Shown: positions 25,836-36,238 of the stretch, one piece after another
Layout: each line of letters starts with the position of its first letter
Position numbering within the stretch: the stretch's first letter is position 1
Source of the DNA: Pneumocystis sp. 'macacae'
Lineage: Eukaryota > Ascomycota > Pneumocystomycetes > Pneumocystales > Pneumocystaceae
NCBI GenBank assembly: GCA_018127085.1
Contig: CM030722.1
Span: 434,001-498,000 of the forward strand
Length of the DNA stretch: 64,000 nucleotides
Reading direction: 5' to 3'
Notes under the pieces: model-generated
Told to the model about the DNA's origin: nothing
What the model saw: only the letters and a program-made list of their open reading frames with translations
Databases searched by the model: none
Made by a program: the position numbers and the translations under genes

Positions 25836-28127
25836 TTAAAGCTCGTCATGATTCGGAAGCGGTTCATCACCGGCTACTTTTTCTGATTGATCTAAAAATG
25901 TTAATTTAGCTAATATTGATATTAGTTAACTTACATAATTTAGCTGTAATAGGTCCAACTTTATTCGATAATTCATTCCTCTTTTCCTCGAAATCCACTG
26001 CTGTTGCTGTCATTGCATTCTTTTCTAACCATTCTAATGTTTCCTAGAATATTTTTTAGTCCCTAATACTAATACTAATGTATATATTTACCTTTACGGA
26101 ATCCAAAACTGTTTGCTTATCTTCTTCACTTAATTTTCCACCAAGCCCCTCCTTATCATTCACCTGATTTTTGAGTGAATGCACAAAAGATTCCAGCGAA
26201 TTCCTAGCCTCAATCTTTTCCTTTTGTGCACGATCTTCATCTGCAAATTTTTCTGCTTCTTGAATCATACGTTCAATCTCTTCTTGCGACAATCGACCCT
26301 TATCATTTTTTATAGTAATTGATTCTGATTTACCCCCACCTTTATCTGTCGCTGACACTTTTAACACACCATTAGCATCAATCTCAAATGTTACTTCAAT
26401 TTGAGGCACGCCACGTGGTGCTGGAGGTATTCCTGTTAATTCGAATTTTCCCAGCATATTATTATCTTTTGTAAGAGAACGTTCACCCTCAAATACTTGA
26501 ATTAGAACAGTATCTTGATTATCAGATGCAGTGGAAAATATTTGTGATTTACGTGTTGGAATTACTGTGTTACGTGAAATTAATTTAGTCATTACGCCAC
26601 CAGTTGTCTCAATCCCTAAAGTCAATGGATTCACATCAACTAAGACAATATCCTCAACACCATCCTGATGAGATAAAATACCACCCTGTACAGTCGCTCC
26701 GTATGCTACCGCTTCATCTGGATTGATACCTTTAGAGACCTTTTTTCCATCAAAATAATCTTCTAATAATTGCTGTACTTTAGGGATTCGTGTTGACCCG
26801 CCAACCAAAACAATATCATCAATTTGAGATTTTTTAACATTTCCATCTTTAAGAACCTGTTCTACTGGTTTCATTGTTTTCTTGAAAAGATGCATATTAA
26901 GTTCTTCAAATTTTGCACGAGTCAATGTTTCAGAGAAATCTATACCATTATAAAGTGATTCAATATCAAGACGCACAGACAACTGTGATGATAATGTACG
27001 CTTAGCCTTTTCGACTTCGCGTCTGAGCTTACCCAGAGCCCTAGGATCATCGTCTAAATTGCCGCCATATTTTTGACGAAATATATTCTTAAAATATTGC
27101 ATCACCTGATGATCAAAATCTTCGCCACCCAAATGTGTGTCACCAGCTGTTGCAATAACCTCAAAGACACCGTCCTCAATTGATAGTAGCGACACATCAA
27201 ATGTTCCTCCGCCTAAGTCATAGACAATGATCAATCGCTCACCTTCTTTCTTGTCCAAACCATAAGCAATTGCAGCAGCTGTCGGCTCATTCACAATCCG
27301 TAATACATTTAATCCTGCAATTGTCCCTGCATCCTATGAAGAAATAGTTAGTACAACACTTAAACAAAACATTTTTGTAATCATTCGAAAAAAATTACTT
27401 TTCAAACAAAAAATTCAAACAGCTATTTCTAAAAAACGTTTTCAAGAATAAAAAGCTATCACACTTACTTTAGTTGCTTGGCGCTGTGCATCATTGAAAT
27501 AAGCAGGTACTGTAACCACTGCATGGGTAACCGTCCGACCAAGATATGCCTCTGCTATTTCTTTCATCTTACGAAGCACCATGGCAGAAATCTCTTCAGG
27601 TGTAAATACTCTCTTTTCTCCAGCAATAGTAACTTCAACATGCGGCTTTCCGTTATTATGTGAAACCTTAAATGGCCAATGTTTCATATCTGCCTGGACA
27701 TCCTCCTCGTCAAACCTCCTGCCTATCAATCGTTTTACGTCAAAAACAGTGTTTTGTGGATTTGTCGGTGCCTGATTTTTCGCTGCATCACCAACCAGAC
27801 GCTCTTCATCAGTAAATGCAACATACGAGGGTGTTATTCGATTGCCCTGATCATTCGCCAAAATTTCAACTCGTCCCGACAACATGACACCAACACATGA
27901 ATAAGTCGTCCCTAAATCAATACCAATTACTACAACAAACAAGTTAGCCCCATATCTATAAGAGTTATCAATTCAAAGCGTTCTCTACTGAGGCCCTTAA
28001 CTAAAACAGACCAAACGGCAATACATTGATAACCATTTGAGACTCGACATAAAGCAAAAGTAGAAACCAAAGGACTATAAACGCACATCCAGCCCAATAA
28101 CTTCCCCTTTCCAATGCATTCTCGCAT
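25836..28127 (-). CDS. KAR2: ER-lumenal Hsp70 chaperone BiP (Kar2/Grp78)
   Basis: ATP-driven chaperone of the ER lumen for translocation, folding and unfolded-protein sensing. The first exon (28034-28127) encodes a basic then hydrophobic leader ([22 protein letters not shown]) and joins across a 104 nt intron to [16 protein letters not shown]. The ATPase domain has [33 protein letters not shown] and [16 protein letters not shown]; substrate-binding starts near [20 protein letters not shown]. The last exon ends [12 protein letters not shown] and stop, an ER retention signal, which fixes the identity as BiP rather than a cytosolic Hsp70. The first-intron donor (GTTATC) is weak, so the leader join is the least certain part. 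Codon use is somewhat more GC-rich than in neighbours, as expected for a highly expressed gene. Confidence 0.96.
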
Positions 28128-28331
28128 TACTTCCATGTTACTTCTATGCTGATTCTTAAACTAAGAGTAATAAAATCTCCTGTGATTCCAAGCTATTTTT
28201 AACTATATTTTCTAACATCCTACTTCATCTTCATTCCCTCTCAATCTCCATTCAAGTACATCACAATTTCATTGTCCCATAGCATATTTTCTTTAAACTC
28301 TTAAACTTGTATTTTTTTAATTTATATATAG

Positions 28332-28339
28332 TCACGTGA
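28332..28339. promoter_or_regulatory. Palindromic E-box TCACGTGA upstream of BiP
   Basis: A perfect TCACGTGA about 205 bp upstream of the BiP ATG. The same octamer occurs upstream of RAD51 (49495-49502) and in the Myb/TRM11 spacer (58734-58741). This palindrome is the typical site of Cbf1/USF-type bHLH factors. The regulatory role is inferred. Confidence 0.5.
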
Positions 28340-28383
28340 ACATTTACCACTGGCAACAATCCTCAGTTACTAGATTGTTCATA

Positions 28384-28447
28384 GAATCTTCTAGAAACTT
28401 TTAGATAGAATATTCTAGAAACAGATGTGCCAGAGAATCTTCTTGAT
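28384..28447. promoter_or_regulatory. Cluster of heat-shock elements upstream of BiP
   Basis: Two perfect GAAnnTTCnnGAA units (28384-28396, GAATCTTCTAGAA; 28408-28420, GAATATTCTAGAA) and one near-perfect unit (28435-28447, GAATCTTCTTGAT). They lie about 260-320 bp before the BiP start codon. The alternating GAA/TTC pattern at 5 bp steps is the recognised HSF trimer site. Direct HSF control of BiP is known in yeasts, so the placement makes sense. Confidence 0.8.
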
Positions 28448-28795
28448 TCAATGCATTAAGCCTTGTATATTTAAGGATAAAATCGTGCAATTCCTTCCTC
28501 CTGGCTACCAAACACACTAAATACACGTTTACTTTACTTCTCTTTTCCAGTATTTTTGTTGTATTCTTTGCCTCGTTTGCTTCTTGATTATAAACTATCT
28601 TACCTGTCCCATATGATTCTTCCTTCTCTCCATTAACTACAAGCAATGCACTACATAAAAGTGCGCCCAAAACTCGACGAATACTCTGCAGTGAGCGCCT
28701 TAAAGGCGTTGCATACTCGCTTTGTATGCTTTGTTCACCCATATCAGCGGCGTTTCGATAGTTCTCATCGTCAAATCGCTGAAATATCCCAACAT

Positions 28796-28847
28796 TTAGG
28801 GTAGGGTTTTGAAGACATTGAATAAATGATGAGGGTAGGGTTAGGGC
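28796..28847 (+). repeat. Degenerate telomere-like TAGGG cluster
   Basis: TTAGGGTAGGG at 28796-28806 and GAGGGTAGGGTTAGGG ending near 28846, separated by about 25 bp. It lies about 295 bp before the U1 snRNA 5' end and in the same orientation as the larger array at 37.6 kb. Confidence 0.6.
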
Positions 28848-29108
28848 TATATATCTTAAATCAATAATAAGGATTAGGTCAACTATACATAACCCTTATA
28901 TTGCAGTATCCGAAAATACTGCATAAATTAAGTGTAGCCAAAAAAACAAGGTAATAGTAGACAATAAGAGGTTTTAAAAAGATATGTACGAAAAAAGATT
29001 CTATAAATAGGAAATCGAAATTTTTACTGTATAATATTTGAAATACAGAATAACGGATGTACTAGTGCACGCCACCGGCAGACAATATCGGAGTTTTAAT
29101 CAAAAGTC

Positions 29109-29116
29109 TATATAAG
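29109..29116 (+). promoter_or_regulatory. TATA box of the U1 snRNA gene
   Basis: TATATAAG begins 32 bp before the expected U1 5' end (29141), the standard spacing for an RNA polymerase II TATA element. Confidence 0.65.
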
Positions 29117-29140
29117 GAACCCCTCTGCGGAAGGTTCCGC

Positions 29141-29288
29141 ATACTTACCTGGCATCGATATCGGCAGCTCAAGAAGTGCTGGTATCTTGTGGAAGGGCCT
29201 AACATTGCACAGCGTTAAGCTCTCTGCTGCGAACAGGATTCGTCTTGTCTCGGATGCATCATTTTTGAATTCGTCCTTCGGGACTTTC
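29141..29288 (+). ncRNA. U1 spliceosomal snRNA
   Basis: The RNA begins ATACTTACCTGG, the invariant U1 5' end that pairs with 5' splice sites. Stem-loop I is GATATC(29157-29162)/GGTATC(29181-29186) with inner CAGC/GCTG and a TCAAGAAG loop like the U1-70K site. Stem-loop II pairs AGGGC with GCTCT and TAAC with GTTA around the 10-nt loop ATTGCACAGC (29204-29213), matching the U1A-binding ATTGCAC. GCATC after the 5' end pairs with GATGC just before the Sm site ATTTTTGA (29261-29268), forming helix H. The terminal hairpin GTCC-TTCG-GGAC (29273-29284) follows. The 148 nt length is normal for a compact fungal U1. It partners with LUC7 in this window. The frame that overlaps it is spurious. Confidence 0.95.
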
Positions 29289-29504
29289 TATTCCTTTTTC
29301 ATGGCGAAACCGCGAGTTTTCAACGGCTTGGCACTGAAAAATGAATGGCAAGGCTCTGATAGGCATTGGGTTCGAGTAGTGTTCTATGTTGGTGCTTATA
29401 GTTGTGCTAATATGGCGTTAAATTTGGATTATATGTACATATTGTATATGATTTGTCCATCCAGAATCTCTAATTAAAGTTGGAAACCCAATTTTTTCCA
29501 TACT

Positions 29505-30787
29505 TTATCGACCTTTTTTACCTGCCCGTGTAAGTCTTGTCGTTGACTTATAGAAACCTACCAATTGCAAAAAATGGTTATCATTGATATATGTTACAAT
29601 CATGTCTTCAAGTGTTTCTATATTTTCTTCTTGAGAACAAGATGTATTTGACTCATACGATGCCGTTCGTGGCGGCGTAGGCGGCTTTACGACTGGAACG
29701 CTTTTTTCATGCTCTAATCTGCTTTTTGGTTGTAGATCGGGCACTTTTTCTTTCAAATCACTTGAATTTTTACGTGATTTACTCGGCTTCCTGCATTTTT
29801 TTTTTCCCTCTACCTCTTGCCCTTGGTCGTTTTCTAACCCACGTTTTGCCGTCTCAGTCTGTATATGCTGATTCAAATACAGAAACTTGTTTGTACTTGA
29901 CGGCGTCGGCAAACGCATATCCAGCAAACTTGCTGTTGCTGAACCCATTGTTTCCGACCTCAATTGCTCCATATAACTCGCCTCTGTCTTTGGCAACGGC
30001 CCTTCGCTTTCCCGCAAACCATTCCTCCGGACACCATCAAAGTGGAGACACCTACTTCCTATTTCGGACGATGCGTCAGCCAACATGGCCGGTGACGTCT
30101 CTCCGTTCAACACGTCTGTCAACACACGTGTTTCCGACTTGACTGGACACGTCTCGACTGCATGGCGTACCTTTCCCACATACTGCTCCAAAATGCTTTT
30201 TACAGAAAAAAAAATCTCTTCCGTCGAAAACTTCATCTGGAAGCGTGCAATTTTCTGTCTCATTGTCAATACATGTATTTCTTCTTCCCCCACTCTGTTT
30301 CTGAATACCACTTTAGCTTACCTTGGATACATCGTTATACCACTTAATCCCAATACAGGGTACCCGGGTGATCACAGCAATTCCTGACTGCTGCGTGCTG
30401 TTTTCTGTATATACAGGAGGAATAATAAGCTTTGAGAGCCGCGTAATATTGAGCATTTCCTATACCCGTCAGATGGAGAAAAAAGAGAAGAAACAGAGAT
30501 GCATAGAATGTACAAAACACATCTGTATATATTGTATGCAAGTCTCTGTATAATTTAATGCTTACAAAAAGAATGGCTCCTCGCACCACCCTTAACGTAA
30601 CCTCATCGTGACCCGCAACGATACGCCTCTCAAACTGGATTTCAAGGTCGCGATGCGGGTAATGTAGCCATTGGATGTCGTTAACAGAGTGTTTCTGCGA
30701 TGACCCAGAGACATCTTCCTTGGGTGTTGCATATGAGTATCGTTCAAGAGGAAAACTCAAACTTGTAAAGCCGCTCTTTTCCTTCAT
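29505..30787 (-). CDS. Unrecognised three-exon protein of about 370-390 residues
   Basis: I do not recognise the family. Exon 1 starts at ATG 30785-30787 and reads WLHYPHRDLEIQFERRIVAG...VTLRVVRGAILF up to a GTAAGC donor. Exon 2 (30322-30459, exactly 46 codons, phase 0 on both sides) has NITRLSKLIIPPVYTENS and VITRVPCIGIKWYNDVSK. Exon 3 starts MKFSTEEIFFSVKSILEQYVGK, followed by a Ser/Lys/Pro-rich disordered stretch with a basic patch (KKKCRKPSKSRK). It ends with a helix-like segment (NIETLEDMIVTYINDNHFLQLVGFY) and a basic tail. The perfect phase match and globular N-terminal composition argue that it is real. The basic patch suggests a nuclear protein, but that is only inference. It lies tail-to-tail with U1. 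Confidence 0.6.
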
Positions 30788-31707
30788 TCCCCCTTACAAA
30801 TACTCTACTAATCACCTTCCTACGAGCCTCTCCTAAACAGACCTATAAACCGACTATATGCACTGACTATATACACTGTTTATAATATCTGTCAGATATA
30901 TGCATCAATATTGCCCATATGTTTATTGTATGCACCAATATACCTACTATATGCACAGATTCTCCTACTCTATGCACCAATACCGTCGATATCTCTCTCC
31001 CCTCGCTCTCCTACTCGCTCTTGCTTTCCTCCCCTGTTTTCTCTCATCGAACCTCTCCCACGCTCTGCGTGTGTTCTTTTTTCTGTTTATTCGCTGCCTG
31101 TACCGCCTGTATATGTCTTTCTCTTGCTATATGTGTCTTTCTCTTGCTGTATGTGCTTCTTTTCCTATTATATGAGCCTCTTCTGTCTTTGCTTGGCACT
31201 CTTTCCCTCTCGAGCCAACTCGCCCTGCCATCAATATTCATCGACAGGCCCTCCCTGCATTTAATCGGACAAATCGTGTCAAGTGAGCCCTAAGCCCTGT
31301 TGCCTATATAGTTGGGTTACAGACTCCAATGAGTTGCAGAATATGCATTCTACAGCTTCTTTCCTGCATTTCTATATGCATTTCTACTTGTGTTGCACAT
31401 CATAATGTATACACCACATGTTCTACTGCATCATATACTTACTCGCATGTGAGTGTATAGTATACTGAATACTTGCAGTATGCATTGGAACACACGTACC
31501 CGCAAGTCGTTCACGGTGTGTCAGGACACATATGTGTTCTAAAAGAAATCCCGGTGAGCGTACACAATGCGCGTATAGTGCAATAGTACGCATACACAAC
31601 ACATATACAGCGCATATACCAGCGCATACATGCACTAATCAGACGGGAAACGGCGTTTTGGTCTCAGATAGACAGATTTTGTCTTCACAAGCTCTGTAGT
31701 GGCGGGG
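30788..31707. repeat. Repeat-rich spacer: TATGCAC-type arrays and a pyrimidine tract
   Basis: The 920 bp divergent spacer between the unnamed gene and RSC9. 30850-30985 repeats TATATGCAC/TATGCACCAATA-like units. About 30985-31250 is strongly C/T-rich on the + strand. 31370-31640 has more TATGCATT, GCGCATATAC and CATACATGCAC units. The open frames across it are low-complexity by-products. I see no RNA gene. Confidence 0.6.
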
Positions 31708-34700
31708 ATGCGTGGTAAAGGGTTGATCAAGGTGACAGACGATGAAGACATTGAACGGACAGACGAGTACAATGCATTCGTTAAGAACCTTGAAGAATAT
31801 CACGCAAAACGAGGGTAAGCAGGGCAGAATATCTGAGCAGGAGCACACAGTGGAGTTAGGAACATGTAGCAGAGTAAAAGTACATCAAAGCACAGTAAAA
31901 CCCAGTGAAATGCAGAAGCTGTATACTAGTGCATAGTCTGGTGCATAGGCCAATGAGGCGCAATAAATGCATAAAAATGCGGTAAAAGTATAGAAGGATA
32001 CAATGAAACCGTAAATACACTGTACAAATGCAGTAAGAACACACCAAGACACAATAGATGGTTGAAAGAACAAAATATGTGCTTAGAAAAGTGAAGCAAA
32101 ACGAAGAAACAGTGGATGCAGAGAAAGTGCAAGAATTCACAAAAACACACTGGAAATGCAGTTAAATGTGCTACAAATACAGCAAATATGCAGCAAATTG
32201 CAATAAATCCTTGAAGAACAGCAACAAATGCAATGACGCATGATAAAAGCATAGTAACATCTAGAACAGAATGCAGGCTGTGCAAAGAGAAGAAGACAGA
32301 ATGATGCGTGTTTTGCAGTGCTTGATGTTGCTCAGGAAGAATTGCTTGGAGGAGATTACTGATGATAAATAGAACAGGGACGTTTGTGCGGGAACCAGTA
32401 ATTGGGCCACACCGGATCGACCTTTTGAAGCTATACAACAGAGTGATTGCGTTGGGTGGCTACGACAAGGTGTCAGCGGAGAAGTCGTGGTGGAAGAACC
32501 TGTCTAACCATTACAAACTGCCGCCCATGTCGAATGCAGGGTATCTTCTCAAGTCTATCTACTACAAGAACCTAGCGTAGGGTCCATGTTTGCACTACAG
32601 GGCTGTTTGGGCACTGGAGGGCATTTTTGGTTTTTTTTCTTATTGTTTTCAGTGCATGGGAGATGGAAATGCATTGGAAGCGGACGCCACCAGCACCAGA
32701 ACATCTTGAGTTTCAAACAGCAAAAGGGGGAGATATTATGACACGAACAGCGGAGAATTATGCACCAACGAAGGAGGATACACGAGCAGATTCGGAGTCG
32801 CCGAGACCTGTGCTTAGAAGTATGTAAAATGGCTCTGAGAGTAAACAAGGCAAAGCTGCAGACGAAAAAGCAAGTTGCTGGTAGACAAAATGGTGTAGGA
32901 GTTGAATATGGATTGAGGAGGAATTGCGGAGAAACTATAGGACTATAGAAAATGCAAAAAATATGCTAAAACAAGCTAAAAGTAGACTTGGAGAAACTTT
33001 AAATGTAGTTGAAGGAAACAGAAAGAAACCTGCACTGCATTTTGTTTATAAAAGCAAGATGGAAACAGTGGACCAGTAAATGGATCTAAAGAAGCACTAT
33101 TGTGTGGCATAGCAACAAATTTATCAGACTGCTGGCTTGATATCAGCAGTAAAGTAATGCAACAGCTATTTCAGCCTCAGAGTCAGCTCTGTGATGCGGT
33201 TAAGTTAACGAGTTTGTAGGTTTACGGGCAGCACCAACACCTCGAACGTTTTATCAGCCAGAAGATCGTTCGACACAGACACGGACAGCATTGCAGGCAC
33301 AGGCACAGGCACAATTGCAGGCACAGGCACAGGCACAACCGTTCTCTACACACTTCGCAACCTCAACATTTCCAGAAGAAGCTAGCCACCAACTACAACC
33401 ACAGCCCGTTATCACGCCAGCCAATGCTCATGCACTTGAATATCTAAAAAATAACAGTTATGGGTCGCAGAATGGGGGAAAAATAGGAGGTGAGTTTCTG
33501 CAGAGAATGGCAGTTCTGGCTATTCCTCTGCAATGCTGACACTGGCATCGAATGTGTATTAATGGCGGCAGCGGGGATTCAGGGTGCCCCCTTCATGGTC
33601 AGAATTGCACTTGCACTCAAGTCGGGGCTGGTATCCGAGCTGGACTGGGCCTTGCATCATCTCGTCCGACTGTCGTATGAACAGGGAAACAATCTTCGGT
33701 TTGACAGGATTCCAGATCTAGCAGAGACCCTAATCAAAAAGCTCTACGAGTTCTTGAAAGAAGTATCAGGAAAAGACGGCATTGTTGTTTATGAAAACGC
33801 ATTTAATGAAGACAGCGATGATTGGTCTATGGACCACCAGTTCAGAAAAACATTGGATAAAATACTGGAGGCTGCACTTATTCTTCGCAACCTTGCACTG
33901 CTTTCAGACAATGCAAGCTATCTGGCCCGGCTGGAAATGACACACCCTACACTCGTTCTAGGGATTCAAAGAATGAACGACTTTTCCTCGGTAGAATTGA
34001 AACATTACTGCATGGATATCATCGAAGCAGTCAGCTTTTATACAGTCATAAGCGACGAAAAAGACGGTCTCTATCTGGGCCTATGCGAGCTGCTCGAATG
34101 CGACGACAGAGCAATGCTGATTGGCGCACTAAGGGCTCTTGCACGGCTCGCTCTCCACGACCTTAACAACCGTCTGCTTCAAAACATCCCTCCCCCTGTT
34201 TTCGACAGGATACGGCTTCTCCTCAGTCTCGACGACGAAGAACTCCTGAGCTCTGCCCTCGACTTCATCTACCAGTACACAACATATAAGGCCAACACAC
34301 TCAGCATACTCGAGCTCGACGACGTGCATGATCTGGTCGGCCAGCTCGTCCGTCTGATGATGTTCCAGGCCGAAGAAAAAGAGATCCAGCTTTCCCTCTC
34401 CACAAACGTCAAGCACCTCATGCCCTCCGGCCCTCCCCCGCTCCCTGCCGAGATCGTCCAGGAACTTCTTGGCTTCGGCGAGCCCGACAGAGCCATCAAG
34501 TGGATGCGTGTCTGCTACGAAGAAAGCACAAACGACGACATCACACAGATGCATCTCTGGCAGTCATACCAGGCAAGATTCTCCCCCTTCATCGCCGCCG
34601 GCAGACCCCTCCTCCCCGCCGCCGACCTCATCAAGATCGCCAGCCGCGCATTCCCCAACGCCAAGGCCCTCGTCCTCAACTCCTCCGACGGACAGACCTT

Positions 34701-35238
34701 CGTCATCAGAGGCGTCCGCCCCCGCCAAATCCCCGTCTCCATCCGCGGCGAGAGCTATGTCTCCTGCCGCTGGGCCCCCACCCCCGACTCCGACCCCGCC
34801 CCCTGTGCCTCCCAGTTCCCCAGCCCACACGAGCTCTTCCGCCACCTCATCGACCACCACCTCCCCGAGGTCCGCCTCCTCTCCTCCTCTGCACCGCCCC
34901 TCGTCTGCAGGTGGTCTGGCTGCTCCCGCTTCCCTTCTCCCGGCGAGAAGGACCGCTTCCTCGTCCTCTCCCATCTCAGAACCCACATCCCCGACAAACC
35001 CCCCACCACCCGCCCCCCCGACCTCCTCTCCATACACACAAAGACCACTGCCGTCGACGACCGCGGCGACGCCATCGGCATCGCCCTCACCGCCACCCTC
35101 ATCCTCCGCAACCTCGCCCGCTCCCGCCACCGCCACAGCCTCTTCACCGCCATCGAGGCCGCCATCATCCATGTCGTCGCCCTCAACCCCGTCCTCTCCA
35201 CCTATCTGTCTGAGCTCCTCGTCGAGATCAGCCGCTGA
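31708..35238 (+). CDS. RSC9: RSC chromatin-remodelling complex subunit Rsc9 (ARID-RFX-zinc finger)
   Basis: DNA-binding subunit of the RSC remodeller in the nucleus. The ARID domain starts in exon 1 (DEYNAFVKNLEEYHAKRG) and continues after a 558 nt intron (FVREPVIGPHRIDLLKLYNRVIALGGYDKVSAEKSWWKNLSNHYKLPP...LKSIYYKNLA). After 76 nt and 400 nt introns comes WEMEMHWKRTPPAPE...KGGDIMTRT, then an AQ repeat. A long helical core follows (LILRNLALLSDNASYLAR). The RFX-type DNA-binding segment is LWQSYQARFSPF...LIKIASRAFPNAKALVL...FVIRGVRPRQIPV, and C2H2-like fingers (CRW...H..HH, CRWSGCSRF...H..TH) end the protein. GC content climbs from moderate in the ARID exons to about 75% in the last exon. Its introns are far longer than elsewhere. 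The 3' end overlaps the MET22-like frame on the other strand. Confidence 0.92.
31815..32372 (+). other. Long RSC9 intron 1 with degenerate AATGCAG units
   Basis: The 558 nt intron (GTAAGC donor, AAATAG acceptor) joins two halves of the ARID domain in frame. It is filled with A-rich sequence punctuated by ATGCA/TGCAG units, such as AAATGCAGTAA, AATGCATAAA and ATATGCAGCAAA. Typical introns in the window are 35-50 nt. Confidence 0.7.
33291..33338 (+). repeat. Perfect 24-bp tandem duplication in RSC9 coding sequence
   Basis: The 24 bases at 33291-33314 are repeated exactly at 33315-33338. Each copy itself holds three GGCACA-type hexamers. It encodes alternating Ala-Gln (LQAQAQAQ twice) in a Gln-rich linker of Rsc9. 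Confidence 0.9.
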
Positions 35239-36238
35239 CGGTCCATAGCCACAATAGCATCCCGTGCACAGCCCACTGCGTCTGCCATGCACCACTGCGC
35301 GCACTGCACGCACCACTGCTGCATGCAGCGGAGCGGCTGCTGCAACAACGCCGTATGTCTGCAGCGTTGTGCCGTATGCCAGCGGGCGCCCCTCTGCATC
35401 ACTGACTGTGCCGCCCGCCTCTGCAACAATCAGTGCACCGGCTGCATGGTCCCATGTCTTCTCGCGGTACCGGTGGTCTGCTGCGAGCCGCAGATAGATG
35501 TCGCAGTCGCCACATGCAAGCAGTGCATACTTGACCTGCGAGTCGATGCGGACAGCAGGCACAATGCCGAGGGCAGCAGCAGCCTGTGCCTGTGTGTGTG
35601 ACGGATGGGCGACGCTCTGGCAGAGCCGCGCATCGCGGATGCGGCGACACGCAGCCATCTGCAGGCGCGTGCCGCAGACGTCTCCGCGCAGCAGTGCCTC
35701 GTCGAGCGCGGCAAGCGGCAGGCGGAATGCGCCGTGCCCGCGCACCGCATAGACCACAGTGCCCGCGGCCCAGTTTGGGCATGCAAGCACCCCGACGACA
35801 GGCTGTGCGTCGACAAGCAGCGCAAGACAGACAGCATACTGTCCGCCGCGCAGAAAGCCAGCAGTGCCGTCGACTGGGTCGACGACCCACTGGCGTGCAG
35901 CAGCACAGCGCCCGTGGTCGAGTGCAGCAAGCAATGCGTCGGCAGACGCAAAGCGGTGTGTGTCGGCGACAGCGCGCCACACACGGTGCAGCAGCTGTGG
36001 ATGGCGTCGCAGGACAGCAGCGTCCTCCTCGGCGAGGACGGCGTCGTGCGGGAACGCGTCGCGCAGGGCGGCACAGATGAGCGCCTGTGCAGCAAAGTCG
36101 GCAGCAGTAGCAGGCGATGCGTCGTCCTTGCGGATGCAGTCGGTGCCTGCGCGGCGGACAGCGTGCACAGCACAGGCGGCAGCAGCGAGCGCGGTGCGGC
36201 ACTCGGCAGCAAATGTGGGCGCAGACATGTCGTGCCGT
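34564..36238 (-). CDS. MET22: 3'(2'),5'-bisphosphate nucleotidase (Met22/Hal2 family), with uncertain 3' end
   Basis: Mg-dependent, Li/Na-sensitive phosphatase that removes PAP produced in sulfate assimilation. The start MSAPTFAAECRTALAAAACAV is at 36236-36238. Motifs: VLAEED (metal-binding Glu pair), WVVDPVDGTAGFLRGGQYAVCLALL (motif A, DPxDGT), and TWDHAAGALIVAEAGG (motif B). The family normally ends about 10 residues after GVVAAAAPLHAAVV, near 35270. Here the frame has no stop until 34564, running 675 bp antisense through the RSC9 3' end as Gly/Asp/Glu-rich sequence. Either an unseen splice or frameshift ends it near 35.25 kb, or the protein has a 220-residue tail. The homologous part is 35275-36238. 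Composition is extremely Ala/Arg/Cys-rich and Lys-poor, following the GC island. Confidence 0.75.

Larger units (their letters stand above)
28128..29100. other. BiP upstream region / spacer before the U1 gene
   Basis: About 1 kb without a supported protein gene. It contains the E-box and heat-shock elements listed separately, TAGGG-rich sequence at 28796-28847, and an open frame on the minus strand (28401-28742) that overlaps the heat-shock elements and resembles no family. Confidence 0.6.

Noticed and set aside
28401..28742. 113-residue frame on the minus strand, with a hydrophobic stretch that could pass for a signal peptide
   Set aside because: It ends in the BiP heat-shock elements, has no recognisable domain and no clear splice partner; judged a chance frame.
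29360..29385. B-box-like GGGTTCGAGTA suggesting a tRNA
   Set aside because: No A box, acceptor stem or anticodon arm can be folded around it.
29187..29477. 96-residue open frame on the + strand
   Set aside because: It begins inside the U1 snRNA, resembles no family and has no splice context; the RNA gene explains the sequence.
31639..32438. Several minus-strand frames over RSC9 exon 1 and intron 1
   Set aside because: Low-complexity Cys/Phe/Leu sequence from the repeat-filled intron; the ARID join on the + strand is convincing.
34469..35248. Pro/Ser-rich + frame parallel to the RSC9 3' end
   Set aside because: A shifted reading of RSC9, which itself carries the conserved RFX and zinc-finger segments.
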